In this document: positions 6,568 to 14,296 of the stretch, piece after piece
How the letters are laid out: every line of letters starts with the position of its first letter
Position numbering within the stretch: the first letter of the stretch is position 1
The notes under the pieces: model-generated
Seen by the model: the letters and a program-made list of their open reading frames with translations, nothing else
What the model was told of the DNA's origin: nothing
Databases searched by the model: none
Assembly (NCBI GenBank): GCA_026400415.1
Contig: JAPLPA010000335.1
Coordinates: forward strand, 1 to 15,292
Length of the DNA: 15,292 bases
Direction: 5' to 3'
Source of the DNA: Afipia sp.
GTDB taxonomy: Bacteria; Pseudomonadota; Alphaproteobacteria; Rhizobiales; Xanthobacteraceae
Program-made: the position numbers and the translations under genes

Positions 6568-8351
6568 CAGGCCACCCCGAGATAGGCTTCTAGCACGCGC
6601 TGGTTTCCCTGGATCTCCGCCGGCGTCCCTTCCGCGATCTTGCAGCCGTATTCCATGACGACAATGTGCTCAGCCAGATTCATAAGGAACGCCATGTCGT
6701 GTTCAACGAGCAGAATCGTCATTCCGCTCTCTTGCAGGCGGCGTATCAGTCTGGCCAGTTGCTCTTTCTCCTGATGCCGCAATCCGGCAGCCGGTTCATC
6801 GAGGAGTAGAATGCGCGGACCGAGCGCCAGCGCACGGGCGATTTCCACGATGCGTTGCTGACCCAAGGATAACTGGCCGGATAGCCGGCCCGCGAGTTCG
6901 CCGAGTCCCGTCAGCTTGAGTGCATTCGCACTTCGCGCAAGAAGTTGCGCCTCATCCGCGCGGTCGAGGCGCAGCGCGCTGCGAATGAAACCGCTACGTC
7001 CGAAACGATGCGCGCCAATCGCGACATTCTCAACGACCGTGCGATCGTCGAGCAGCTTGACGTGCTGGAACGTGCGCGCGATCCCGAGTTGCGCGATCTC
7101 TTTCGACGACAGCCTGTCTAGGCGCCGGTCTTCCAGACGAACCTCACCGCCGGTCGGATTGAGCACGCCCGTGATCAGATTGAACATCGTGCTCTTGCCG
7201 GCACCGTTGGGGCCGATGAGCGCAACAATCTGCCCGCCCTTCACGCCGAAGTTCACATCGTTGACCGCGACGAGACCGCCGAACTCCTTTCGTATGCTGT
7301 TGACTTGCAGAAGAGGTTTTAACTGACCGTCTTCGCGCGCAACGCCCGCGCATGGAGCGGGAAGAACGGCGTCGTCTTCGAGAAGAACCGGCGGCGACTT
7401 ACCTGTTCCGTATCGCGGAACCAGCCGCGCCATCATTGGCCACACCCCGCCGGGAAGATACCGCAGAAACAGGACCGTGATGACACAAAACACGATCGTC
7501 TCGAATTGACCGCTCTGCCCAAGCAAGCGCGGCAGCAGATCGCCCAGCCAGTGGTGCAAAAGCGTGACGATAGCCGCACCTGCGATCGCGCCGCCGACCG
7601 ACGACAATCCGCCGATCACGATCATGAAAAGATACTCAATACTCATGTGCAGGCTGAACGGCGTCGGATTAATGAAGCGCTGAAAATGTGCATACAGCCA
7701 CCCGGAGAACCCCGCGAGCACAGCGGCATATATAAAGACAACCATCTTGTAACGGAACGTATCGACGGCCATTGCCTCGGCCATGATTGAGCGGCCGTTG
7801 ATGGCGCGCAATGCGCGGCCTGTGCGTGAATCGAGAATGTTTCGGCACGACCATGCCGTTGCAGCGACGCTGATCAGAACCAACGGAAGAAACTCGCGCG
7901 CTGAACTGATCTGGTGCGCGCCGATCGACAGCGGAGGAATGCCTGTGAGGCCCGTGTGACCACCGATGCTCTGCAGATTTCCGGCGACAAGATAAAGGCT
8001 AACGCTCCACGCGATCGTGCCGAGCGGGAGAAAATGACCGGACAATTGAAGCGTGAGAAAACCGATCAGTAGGCCCGACAGGCCGGTCAAAACAATGGCC
8101 AGCACAAGCCCGATCCACGGCGATACGCCCAACTCGGTCGTTGCGACGGCGCTTGCATAGGCGCCCAGACCGACGAAGGCCGCCTGTCCGAAAGATGTCA
8201 GCCCGCAGATGCCGGTCAGCAGGACGAGACCGAAACAGACGATGGCGCTGAGGCCGATATAGACCAGCATCGTCAAATAGAATTCCGGTGCGGCAAACGT
8301 TAGCGCCGCTGCGAAACCGACTGACAGAATGAGATAAAGGAGAGGCTTCAT
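6567..8351 (-). CDS. LivM-LivG fusion: ABC permease fused to ATPase
   Basis: A 594-residue fusion. Residues 1 to about 312 are a LivM-type permease (LLTGICGLTSFGQAAFVGLGAYASA near 45-69, and NGRSIMAEAMAVDTFRYK, the ATPase-contacting segment, near 185-202). A linker of about 30 residues rich in Pro, Ala and Asp/Glu follows. Residues 347-594 are a LivG-type ATPase with Walker A GPNGAGKST (380-388), Q-loop Gln429, signature LSLGQQR (494-500), Walker B ILLLDEP (514-520) and H-loop His551. Such fusions are known in rhizobial relatives, and both halves are complete, so this is not a frameshift artefact. The ATG overlaps the livH stop by four bases (ATGA). It forms the second permease and second ATPase of the transporter. 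Confidence 0.95.
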   Translation of the reverse strand: MKPLLYLILSVGFAAALTFAAPEFYLTMLVYIGLSAIVCFGLVLLTGICGLTSFGQAAFVGLGAYASAVATTELGVSPWIGLVLAIVLTGLSGLLIGFLTLQLSGHFLPLGTIAWSVSLYLVAGNLQSIGGHTGLTGIPPLSIGAHQISSAREFLPLVLISVAATAWSCRNILDSRTGRALRAINGRSIMAEAMAVDTFRYKMVVFIYAAVLAGFSGWLYAHFQRFINPTPFSLHMSIEYLFMIVIGGLSSVGGAIAGAAIVTLLHHWLGDLLPRLLGQSGQFETIVFCVITVLFLRYLPGGVWPMMARLVPRYGTGKSPPVLLEDDAVLPAPCAGVAREDGQLKPLLQVNSIRKEFGGLVAVNDVNFGVKGGQIVALIGPNGAGKSTMFNLITGVLNPTGGEVRLEDRRLDRLSSKEIAQLGIARTFQHVKLLDDRTVVENVAIGAHRFGRSGFIRSALRLDRADEAQLLARSANALKLTGLGELAGRLSGQLSLGQQRIVEIARALALGPRILLLDEPAAGLRHQEKEQLARLIRRLQESGMTILLVEHDMAFLMNLAEHIVVMEYGCKIAEGTPAEIQGNQRVLEAYLGVA

Positions 8352-9388
8352 CCCTCCTCCCGGTGCGTGCTACGGATCGAGCGCCAAAGAAGAACGGGAA
8401 GGATGAGCGCGAAAACGATCGCGTCCTTGAACGCGCTGGCATAGAAAGACGCGGCCGATTCCGAAAGGCCGACAAACAGCGCGCCGAGTGCTGCCAGCGG
8501 ATAGCTGTGCAGTCCGCCGATGATTGCCGCCACGAATCCCTTGAGTGCAATCAGGAAACCACCATCGTAGTAGATCGTCGTGATCGGTCCGATCAGCAGG
8601 CCCGCAAGCACGCCGATAAAGGCGGCAATGCCGAACGCAAGGCTTCCGGCACGGTCAGGCCTGATACCGACAATGCGCGCACCCGTGGCGTTCGATGCCG
8701 TCGCCCGCAAGGCTTTGCCGAACACTGTTGTTCCGAATCCGATGACGAGCAAAATCATCAGGACGGCAGCCACAAGAATGACAGACACGGCTGCTCCCGA
8801 GAAAAAGAGGCCGCCGATCTTGAGGCTGAAGTTGAAAATCGCAGGTGTGCGAAATCCCTCGGCCCCGAAAAACAGAAGCCCCATGCTTTCAAATGCAAGA
8901 TGAACCGCAACCGATACGATCAAAAGCACGAGTATCGAAGAAGAGGCCAACGGTGCATAGACGATGCGATAAAGCAGCGGCCCCAATGGCACAACAATGA
9001 CCATCGTCGTCAAAATTTTTATGGCAAGATTGCTCCGTGACGCATCGATGATAAAAATTAGAAAAGCTGCTGCAACCACCGGGAGCGACACGCGCAGCAT
9101 GCCGATCAAGAAAGATGCATTGAAAGCGGATTTTCCGGTCGCTGCAGCAAGCAGACTGTTGAAGAGAATCCAGACGGTGGCTCCGATCAATAGCCAGAAC
9201 GTCCCGGGGATCAATCCGGTCTGAAGCATCGCAAGCGACAGCGCGCCGAACGTCACGAACTCGCCTTGCGGCACGAAGATAACCCGCGTGACGCTGAAGA
9301 CGAGAACAATCGCCAAGCCGAGCAATCCGTAGATCGCACCGTTGACGATGCCATCCTGAGCAAGAATAAGCGCGACCCCGATATCCAT
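8348..9388 (-). CDS. livH: Branched-chain-type ABC transporter permease, LivH-like
   Basis: A 346-residue polytopic inner-membrane protein. The N-terminal motif GLLGLAIVLVFSVTRVIFVPQGEFVTFGAL and the C-terminal FGIAAFIGVLAGLLIGPITT and GLHSYPLAALGALFVGLSES are typical of LivH. It is about 50 residues longer than the common LivH length of roughly 290-300; the extra part lies in the middle, around residues 75-145 (hydrophobic stretches VVAAAFLIFIIDASR and TTMVIVVPLGPLLYRIVYAPL). The ATG at 9388 has no strong ribosome site; a 13-bp hairpin lies 25 bases upstream. It follows livK by 100 bases, the largest gap within the operon. Confidence 0.93.
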   Translation of the reverse strand: MDIGVALILAQDGIVNGAIYGLLGLAIVLVFSVTRVIFVPQGEFVTFGALSLAMLQTGLIPGTFWLLIGATVWILFNSLLAAATGKSAFNASFLIGMLRVSLPVVAAAFLIFIIDASRSNLAIKILTTMVIVVPLGPLLYRIVYAPLASSSILVLLIVSVAVHLAFESMGLLFFGAEGFRTPAIFNFSLKIGGLFFSGAAVSVILVAAVLMILLVIGFGTTVFGKALRATASNATGARIVGIRPDRAGSLAFGIAAFIGVLAGLLIGPITTIYYDGGFLIALKGFVAAIIGGLHSYPLAALGALFVGLSESAASFYASAFKDAIVFALILPVLLWRSIRSTHREEG

Positions 9389-9413
9389 GATTCAAGATGA
9401 CCCTGTGCAAACC

Positions 9414-9443
9414 ATCTCTCGCGCCGCAACCGGCGCGAGAGAT
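9414..9443 (-). promoter_or_regulatory. Perfect 13-bp stem-loop between livK and livH
   Basis: ATCTCTCGCGCCG (9414-9426) and CGGCGCGAGAGAT (9431-9443) pair perfectly around a four-base loop. No U run follows on the transcribed (minus) strand, so it is not a standard terminator. A second, smaller stem (CCGGCG 9451-9456 with CGCCGG 9466-9471) lies between it and the livK stop. This position suits a 3' RNA-protecting or attenuating structure that would keep binding-protein levels above those of the membrane parts, as in many ABC operons. That role is inferred. Confidence 0.75.
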
Positions 9444-9488
9444 TACGTTTCCGGCGTTTTCACTTCGCCGGCGTGACGACGGACACGA

Positions 9489-10649
9489 TCAAGGAACGAG
9501 CTTCCATGTCCCGCCCTTCACAGTGACGATCATGCGCGCACGCTCGTCGAGCCCGATGTGATCCGCACTGGTCAGGTTGAAAACGCCATGAGAGCCGATA
9601 ACGTCCTTGCTCTTTTCAATCCCGTCGCGGAGCGCTTTGCGGAATTCCGGCGTTCCCGGCTTGCCAGCTTTCAAGGCAGCCGGAACAGCATTCGCAAACG
9701 TCAGATAGCTGTCGTAAGCGTGACCGCCGAATGTCGCGCGCGAACCGGGTCCATACTGCTTCTCGTAGTTTGTGACATAGTCGAGCGCCACCTTCTTGAT
9801 CGGATTGCTGTCCGGCAATTGCTCCGGGATCAGCATCGCGCCCGTCGGAAAAAATGTCCCTTCAAGCGCCGCGCCGCCGACCCGAAGGAAATCGGCGTTC
9901 AGCACGGCGTGGCTCTGATACTGAACCCCGGTATAGCCGCGATCCTTGAGAGCGATGGCGGGCAGCGCTGCCGGCGTGCCGACCGCGGCGATGAAGACCG
10001 CATCGGGCTTGCTGCCAACGATCTTCAAGATTTGCCCCGTTACGCTTGTATCGGTGCGATTAAAACGCTCGGACGCCGCGACCTCGATTCCCGCCTTCTT
10101 GGCGGCGGGCTCGAACTCAGCCCAGAAGCTCTCGCCGAACGCATCGTTCGCGCCGATGAAGCCGGCTGTTTTGACGTTCGACTTCTTCATGTGCTCGACA
10201 ATGGCACCGACCATCAGCGCATCGGCCTGAGATGCCTTGAAAACCCAATAGCGCTTGTCGTCCATCGGGCTGACGATTCGGATCGACGAGGCCATCGCGA
10301 TGAATGGCGTCTTCGTCTCGGACGCAACATCGACAAGAGCCAGCGCGATGGGCGACGTATTCGCGCCAAGAATGATATCGACATTGTCTTCACTGGTGAG
10401 CTTGCGCGCGTTCTTAACGGCGTTTGTCGGATCGGATCCATCGTCTAGAATAATCCACTCGATCTTCTGACCGGCAATCTCCTTCGGTAGCAGGCCGAGC
10501 GTGTTGCGATAGGGAATCCCGAGTGAAGCGGCGGGACCTGTTGCGGAAACGGTTGCGCCAATTTTGATATCGGCATGTGATGCTGCAATACCAGCCAACG
10601 AAAGTACGGCGCAGACTCCTAAGCCCTGAAGCATTTTAATCGATTTCAT
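9489..10649 (-). CDS. ABC transporter substrate-binding protein, LivK-like
   Basis: A 386-residue periplasmic binding protein of the type I fold (Peripla_BP_6). Residues 1-26 form a signal peptide (MKSIKMLQGLGVCAVLSLAG, ending ASHA before DIKIGATVSATGPAASLGIP). The family phrases DDGSDPTNAVKNARKL, GANTSPIALALVD and FGGHAYDSYLTFANAV are present. It captures the substrate and delivers it to the LivH/LivM permeases. The ATG at 10649 follows AAGGGAGACGAAAA, a good ribosome site. It sits 72 bases after the CoA-transferase gene, which suggests that the cargo is the acid to be activated. The ligand is not predictable by eye; the sequence looks closer to the organic-acid type binding proteins of soil bacteria than to classical LivK, and this is only an impression. 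Confidence 0.93.
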   Translation of the reverse strand: MKSIKMLQGLGVCAVLSLAGIAASHADIKIGATVSATGPAASLGIPYRNTLGLLPKEIAGQKIEWIILDDGSDPTNAVKNARKLTSEDNVDIILGANTSPIALALVDVASETKTPFIAMASSIRIVSPMDDKRYWVFKASQADALMVGAIVEHMKKSNVKTAGFIGANDAFGESFWAEFEPAAKKAGIEVAASERFNRTDTSVTGQILKIVGSKPDAVFIAAVGTPAALPAIALKDRGYTGVQYQSHAVLNADFLRVGGAALEGTFFPTGAMLIPEQLPDSNPIKKVALDYVTNYEKQYGPGSRATFGGHAYDSYLTFANAVPAALKAGKPGTPEFRKALRDGIEKSKDVIGSHGVFNLTSADHIGLDERARMIVTVKGGTWKLVP

Positions 10650-10721
10650 TTTTCGTCTCCCTTGGTGTTTTGATTTGCGTTCTTCTTGTTTCGACGCTGG
10701 TGAAAATCGCCGTGTTGCGTT

Positions 10722-11951
10722 TCAGTCGTATGTGCCGACCGGATTGCGGCGGCTGAGCAAGACTTTTCGTTCCTGCAGATCCTTGATACGGTTCGCCGAT
10801 ATCTTGCGCTCAGCGAGAATCTCTTCGTTGTGCTCGCCCTGGAACGCCGGGACGCCCGCAGCCGGCAACACCGAGCGGCTGAAGATCCAGGGGTTCCCCG
10901 GCATACGTACGGTGCCGCCTGCCCTGTCATCAACTTCGACAACAGCGCCCCACTCTTTCACCCACTCCGACTCGGCAAATTCACTGATGGTACGGAGCAC
11001 TCCGACCGCAAGACCGGCCTCGCTGACCTGGGCCTGCAATTGTTCGAGATTGGAAAATGTCGATAGCCAAGCCTTTACTTCCGCGAGCAGTGCTGGAAGA
11101 TTCCGGCGGCGAAGATTTGCTGTCGCAAAGCGCGGGTCGGACCTGAGATCGTTACGCCGCATCATCGCGCAATAGCGCGCGAAAATCGGCGAGTAGATCG
11201 GGCTCGCGGCGATCGTCAGGCGGCGGCCATCGGACATCTCGAAAATATGAGATTCGTTCGCCGACAGCGCGATCGGCTCACCGTCGGTATCGATCCCCGA
11301 GAGCAATGCTCCGGCGCGCTCATTGATCGACATCATCGTTGCAGCCATCGAGACATCAACATGCTGGCCTTCGCCCGTGCTATGACTATCGTGAAGCGCC
11401 GCGAGAATGGCTACGACGCCTTGCAAACCGGTATAGACGTCCGCGTGACTGCAAGCGTCGTTTCGCGGCTCAGATAATGCTTCGCCGAAATGATCGCCGA
11501 CCATCGCTGTGAAGCCGGTCTCGGCCTGCACTGTCGGCGCAAATGCTGGGCGGTTCTTCCACGAAGTCGACTGACCATATCCGCTGAGTGAGACGTAGAC
11601 GACCTTGGGATTGAACGCTCGAACATCCTCATAAGACAATCCGAAGCGTGCCAATGTGCCGGGGCGGAAGTTCTCGACGATAACGTCCGCGTCCTTGCAC
11701 ATATCAGTAACGATCTCGCGCGCCTCCGCCCAGTTCAGATCAATGCTGAGATTGCGCTTGCCGGCATTCTGCTGGACGAAATACAGGCCCATGTCGCCGA
11801 CATGCGGCAGGCTGATGCGCGCGAGATCGCCTGATGGCGGCTCGATCTTTGTCACATCGGCGCCGAGGTCTCTCAATGCTTTAGTGCAATGCGGACCCGC
11901 TAGCACGCGGGTAAAGTCGATCACTCTCAATCCATCCAAGGGACCCGCCAT
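10722..11951 (-). CDS. Class III CoA-transferase (CaiB/BaiF family)
   Basis: A 409-residue protein from the ATG at 11951. Family III CoA-transferases move CoA from one acyl-CoA to a free acid through an aspartyl-CoA anhydride. The N-terminus PLDGLRVIDFTRVLAGPHCT, VENFRPGTLARFGLSYEDV, VVYVSLSGYGQ and the catalytic Asp171 in HADVYTGLQG are all visible. The reading frame also has a TTG at 11957, but AGGGGG would then be only one base away; with the ATG the spacing is seven bases, so ATG is chosen. It starts two bases after the enoyl-CoA hydratase stop. It probably activates the imported acid, or swaps CoA between pathway intermediates as CaiB does in carnitine metabolism. Substrate not known. 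Confidence 0.93.
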   Translation of the reverse strand: MAGPLDGLRVIDFTRVLAGPHCTKALRDLGADVTKIEPPSGDLARISLPHVGDMGLYFVQQNAGKRNLSIDLNWAEAREIVTDMCKDADVIVENFRPGTLARFGLSYEDVRAFNPKVVYVSLSGYGQSTSWKNRPAFAPTVQAETGFTAMVGDHFGEALSEPRNDACSHADVYTGLQGVVAILAALHDSHSTGEGQHVDVSMAATMMSINERAGALLSGIDTDGEPIALSANESHIFEMSDGRRLTIAASPIYSPIFARYCAMMRRNDLRSDPRFATANLRRRNLPALLAEVKAWLSTFSNLEQLQAQVSEAGLAVGVLRTISEFAESEWVKEWGAVVEVDDRAGGTVRMPGNPWIFSRSVLPAAGVPAFQGEHNEEILAERKISANRIKDLQERKVLLSRRNPVGTYD

Positions 11952-11953
11952 CT

Positions 11954-12721
11954 TCAATCCCCCTTGAACGTGGCAGACGCGGGTCCGGTGGCAAAGAATG
12001 CGTCAAACCCGCGCTGACGATCCGCCGCTTTCCAGATCATGTTGTTGATCTCGACTTGTTTTGCATCGGTCGCCTGGATGCCCCCGCGTGCAGCGAGGTT
12101 TGCCTGCATCTTCACGCCCTTAATGACAGCCGTCGGCCCCGCAGCAAGTTGGCGTGCCCACGTCATCGACGCAGTCACAAGATCTGCTTCAGGCACCACG
12201 AGATTGATGATGCCCCAACGCTCAAAAGCTTCTGGCGTGTGGCGGCGCCCAAGCATGCAAATTTCTTTTGCGCGCGCAGAGCCTGCACGTTGCGCGATGC
12301 GTTGCGTACCGCCGAGCAGCGGCAGCAAACCGACCGTGACTTCGACCTGCCCTAGGAAAGCAGTGTCGGCGGCGATGATCATGTCGCAGGTCAGCGCAAG
12401 TTCGAGACCTCCGCCAAGAACCCCGCCGTTCAGGGCTGCAACCGTGGGGACGGGAACATCTTCAAGTGCTCTCCAGACCTCCTCAAGCCGCTTCTGATTT
12501 GATTGAATTAGCGTCGTAGTACCGAACGACTTCAATTCCGCGCCCGCGCAGAAATGCCGCATCGAGCTGCGCAAGAGGATCGCGCGGCAATTCGCCGCCA
12601 TGACCTGACGATATGCCTCTACGAGATCGTCAATCATCGGATCGTCGATCAGGTTGTGTGGCGGTTTAGCCAAAGTCACGATGCCAACTGCACCGTCGAT
12701 CTCATGAGTGACTGTCGTCAT
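11954..12721 (-). CDS. Enoyl-CoA hydratase/isomerase (crotonase) family protein
   Basis: A 255-residue crotonase-fold enzyme when started at the ATG at 12721 (MTTVTHEIDGAVGIVTLAKP). Oxyanion-hole segments RHFCAGAEL (55-63) and ALNGGVLGGGLELALTCD (96-113) are present. The two glutamates used by true hydratases are also there: Glu127 in GQVEVTVGLLPLLGGTQR and Glu153 in AKEICMLGRR. So it should add water to a 2-enoyl-CoA. The frame opens 29 codons earlier at 12808, where GGGGAGG lies five bases before an ATG; the extra residues are Ser/Arg-rich and unlike the family, so I prefer 12721, which has AGGGAAGAG ten bases upstream. It is the first gene of the operon and is divergent from the AraC gene. 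Confidence 0.92.
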   Translation of the reverse strand: MTTVTHEIDGAVGIVTLAKPPHNLIDDPMIDDLVEAYRQVMAANCRAILLRSSMRHFCAGAELKSFGTTTLIQSNQKRLEEVWRALEDVPVPTVAALNGGVLGGGLELALTCDMIIAADTAFLGQVEVTVGLLPLLGGTQRIAQRAGSARAKEICMLGRRHTPEAFERWGIINLVVPEADLVTASMTWARQLAAGPTAVIKGVKMQANLAARGGIQATDAKQVEINNMIWKAADRQRGFDAFFATGPASATFKGD

Positions 12722-12808
12722 TGACGCGCTCTTCCCTGCGTTAGCCGAACCTGGGCGAGACGAGGAGCGGCGAGATAGGCGCAAGCGCGCGTGTTCGATA
12801 ACTCGCAT

Positions 12809-12820
12809 GCGTCCCTCCCC
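12809..12820 (-). promoter_or_regulatory. Strong ribosome site for an upstream in-frame start
   Basis: On the minus strand GGGGAGGGACGC is followed directly by ATG (12808). This is a better Shine-Dalgarno match than the one before the family-consistent start at 12721. Either the hydratase carries a 29-residue basic extension, or translation begins at both sites. A GCCGG-TTTT-CCGGC stem (12829-12842) lies just upstream in the leader. Confidence 0.5.
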
Positions 12821-13024
12821 GTTGAACCGCCGGTTTTCCGGCTGCCTCGTTCATTGTTGCGGGAAGTGTCTTCGAACGGCGGGTCGCGGCAACGTCAGAT
12901 CGTGCCAATATTCGTGTCTGAAACTGCCAAAACAGCCAAAAACCCCTAGAAACGGCGGTAGCTAGAGGGGGCCAAATGTGCCACTTTTTTAGAAAGGAAG
13001 AATTTAGCGTGCGGTGAGGACGCG
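12821..13024. promoter_or_regulatory. Divergent control region between catabolic operon and araC-type gene
   Basis: This interval must hold the promoters of both the seven-gene operon and the regulator. GCCAA occurs four times in the same direction, at 12904, 12926, 12935 and 12971; the first two are 22 bases apart, about two helical turns, as for direct-repeat half-sites of AraC-type regulators. TGCCA precedes or accompanies three sites (12903, 12925, 12979). CCCCT (12943-12947) and AGGGG (12966-12970) form a short inverted repeat near the regulator. No convincing -35/-10 pair was found by eye. Confidence 0.45.
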
Positions 13025-14089
13025 ATGACGACGATCAAAATCGTTAATCCATTGTCGGCAGATCTCGATGCCCCCACCCAGACCTTGCTGGGCTTGGGAG
13101 CGCTGGCAGCCGAGCTTGCTGCGCAAGGCGTCTCGGTCAAAGACCTGTTTGCCCGCACCGGCGTCCAGCCAGCGGATCTCGAAGACCCGCAGGCGCGAAT
13201 TTCACATCGTCAGCGTCTTACGATCTACCGAAATGCCCGCGCCTTGGCGAAGCACTCCGACGTCGCGTTGCGCGCGGGCGCACGTCAGCGCATCAGCGAC
13301 TATGGAATCTACGGATATGCCATGGTCAGCAGTTCGACATTCGGAGAAGCACTCAAATTCTCCGTCGAACATGCCGCAATGGCAGGACCGGTCGTCATGC
13401 AGATCAGCCTCCGTGTCGAAGACAACACCGCAATTCTTCGCAGCCACGGCGTCGAGGCGCTCGGCGATCTTTTGCCGTTCGTTGCCGAGTTTTGGCGAAG
13501 TTCAATGACGTCGCTTTTCAGCAAGGTGCTGGAAGCACCGTTTCCGACCAAGCGCATGGTTTTCCCGTTCGCGCCGCCTGTTCATTGGCGCAACTATGGA
13601 CGGATGTTCAACTGCCAAATCGATTTCGGAAAAGACACGATGGAGTGGCATTTCGATGCGGGCGTGCTCGACTTGCCTTGTCCAAATGCGAATCCAATTA
13701 CAGTGCAGGTGTGCCAGCAGTTTTGCGATGTCGTCATGGCAGAGCGCCCAGGTGAGGATGACCTTGTTCGGAAAATTCGCACTGCCTGCTTAAACAGCTC
13801 GAAGCGATTTCCGACGGCAGACGAAATGGCTGAACGGCTTGGGTTATCTTTACGTACGCTGTACCGTCGGCTGGCAGAGGACGGGCTTTCGTATAAGGAA
13901 ATTCTCGACAATATGCGCCGCACTGTCGCGATCGAATTTCTTGAGAACACTCATCTGCAGATCGATCAGGTGGCGGAGCGCGTGGGATTTTCGGACGGAG
14001 CAAGTTTCCGCAAGGCATTCAGAAAATGGACCGGGTCCTCACCAACTGATTACCGTCGATCTTCTACCGAGCGTGTGCCAGTTGTTTAG
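13025..14089 (+). CDS. AraC-family transcriptional regulator
   Basis: A 354-residue regulator. The N-terminal two thirds resemble the Arabinose_bd-type ligand domain found in OruR/ArgR-like AraC proteins (LAAQGVSVKDLFARTGV, RISDYGIYGYAMVSSSTFGEAL, HAAMAGPVV, and the WHFDAGVLDLPCPNANP segment before the linker). The C-terminal DNA-binding domain (about 255-345) has both helix-turn-helix units: PTADEMAERLGLSLRTLYRRLAEDGLSYKEIL and IDQVAERVGFSDGASFRKAFRKWTGSSPTDYR. The ATG is preceded by GTGAGGACGCG, a good ribosome site. It is divergent from the hydratase gene, so it probably activates the catabolic operon when the substrate or an intermediate is present. That target is inferred from position. 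Confidence 0.94.
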   Translation: MTTIKIVNPLSADLDAPTQTLLGLGALAAELAAQGVSVKDLFARTGVQPADLEDPQARISHRQRLTIYRNARALAKHSDVALRAGARQRISDYGIYGYAMVSSSTFGEALKFSVEHAAMAGPVVMQISLRVEDNTAILRSHGVEALGDLLPFVAEFWRSSMTSLFSKVLEAPFPTKRMVFPFAPPVHWRNYGRMFNCQIDFGKDTMEWHFDAGVLDLPCPNANPITVQVCQQFCDVVMAERPGEDDLVRKIRTACLNSSKRFPTADEMAERLGLSLRTLYRRLAEDGLSYKEILDNMRRTVAIEFLENTHLQIDQVAERVGFSDGASFRKAFRKWTGSSPTDYRRSSTERVPVV

Positions 14090-14296
14090 GGAACGGTGCT
14101 TTGCGTGTGACACAAATTCCATAACCGCTCATTCCGCGAATCCGTTACGCAAGCGAACTAAGTGTTCAACAAACTAAAGCTGCCTAGCCGTTGAATCAAC
14201 GCGGATAAGGCGATACACACAATAGCGACATTTTTATCATAGAAATCGAGGCCGCCCATTAGCGTCTGCCTGCGAAACGTAAGTGCCACTACTCCG
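14090..14296. other. Short gap after the regulator holding repeat copy 2
   Basis: These 207 bases lie between the ends of two convergent genes (araC-type, plus; GST, minus). Besides the 29-base repeat at 14115-14143 it has a small dyad, CGTTGA-A-TCAACG (14189-14201). No gene or strong terminator was seen. Confidence 0.5.
14115..14143 (+). repeat. 29-bp dispersed direct repeat, copy 2
   Basis: Same orientation as copy 1 at 4399-4427, with 28 of 29 bases identical; the variable base is C instead of G. It begins 26 bases after the araC-type stop codon. Together the copies bracket the complete catabolic operon and its regulator, about 9.7 kb. Confidence 0.85.

Noticed and set aside
8363..9040. 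A 225-codon plus-strand frame inside livH
   Set aside because: It is antisense to a clear LivH gene and is rich in Arg, Asp and Glu, as expected for a shadow frame opposite membrane-protein codons.
9558..10448. A 296-codon plus-strand frame inside the substrate-binding protein gene
   Set aside because: Antisense shadow of a gene with a signal peptide and family motifs; no ribosome site or family similarity of its own.
11952..11957. TTG start for the CoA-transferase two codons upstream
   Set aside because: The purine-rich ribosome site would be only one base away; the ATG at 11951 has proper spacing.
12884..12909. Possible sigma-54 promoter (TGGCAC and TTGCC on the minus strand)
   Set aside because: The two boxes are nine bases apart instead of about five, so the -24/-12 geometry fails.
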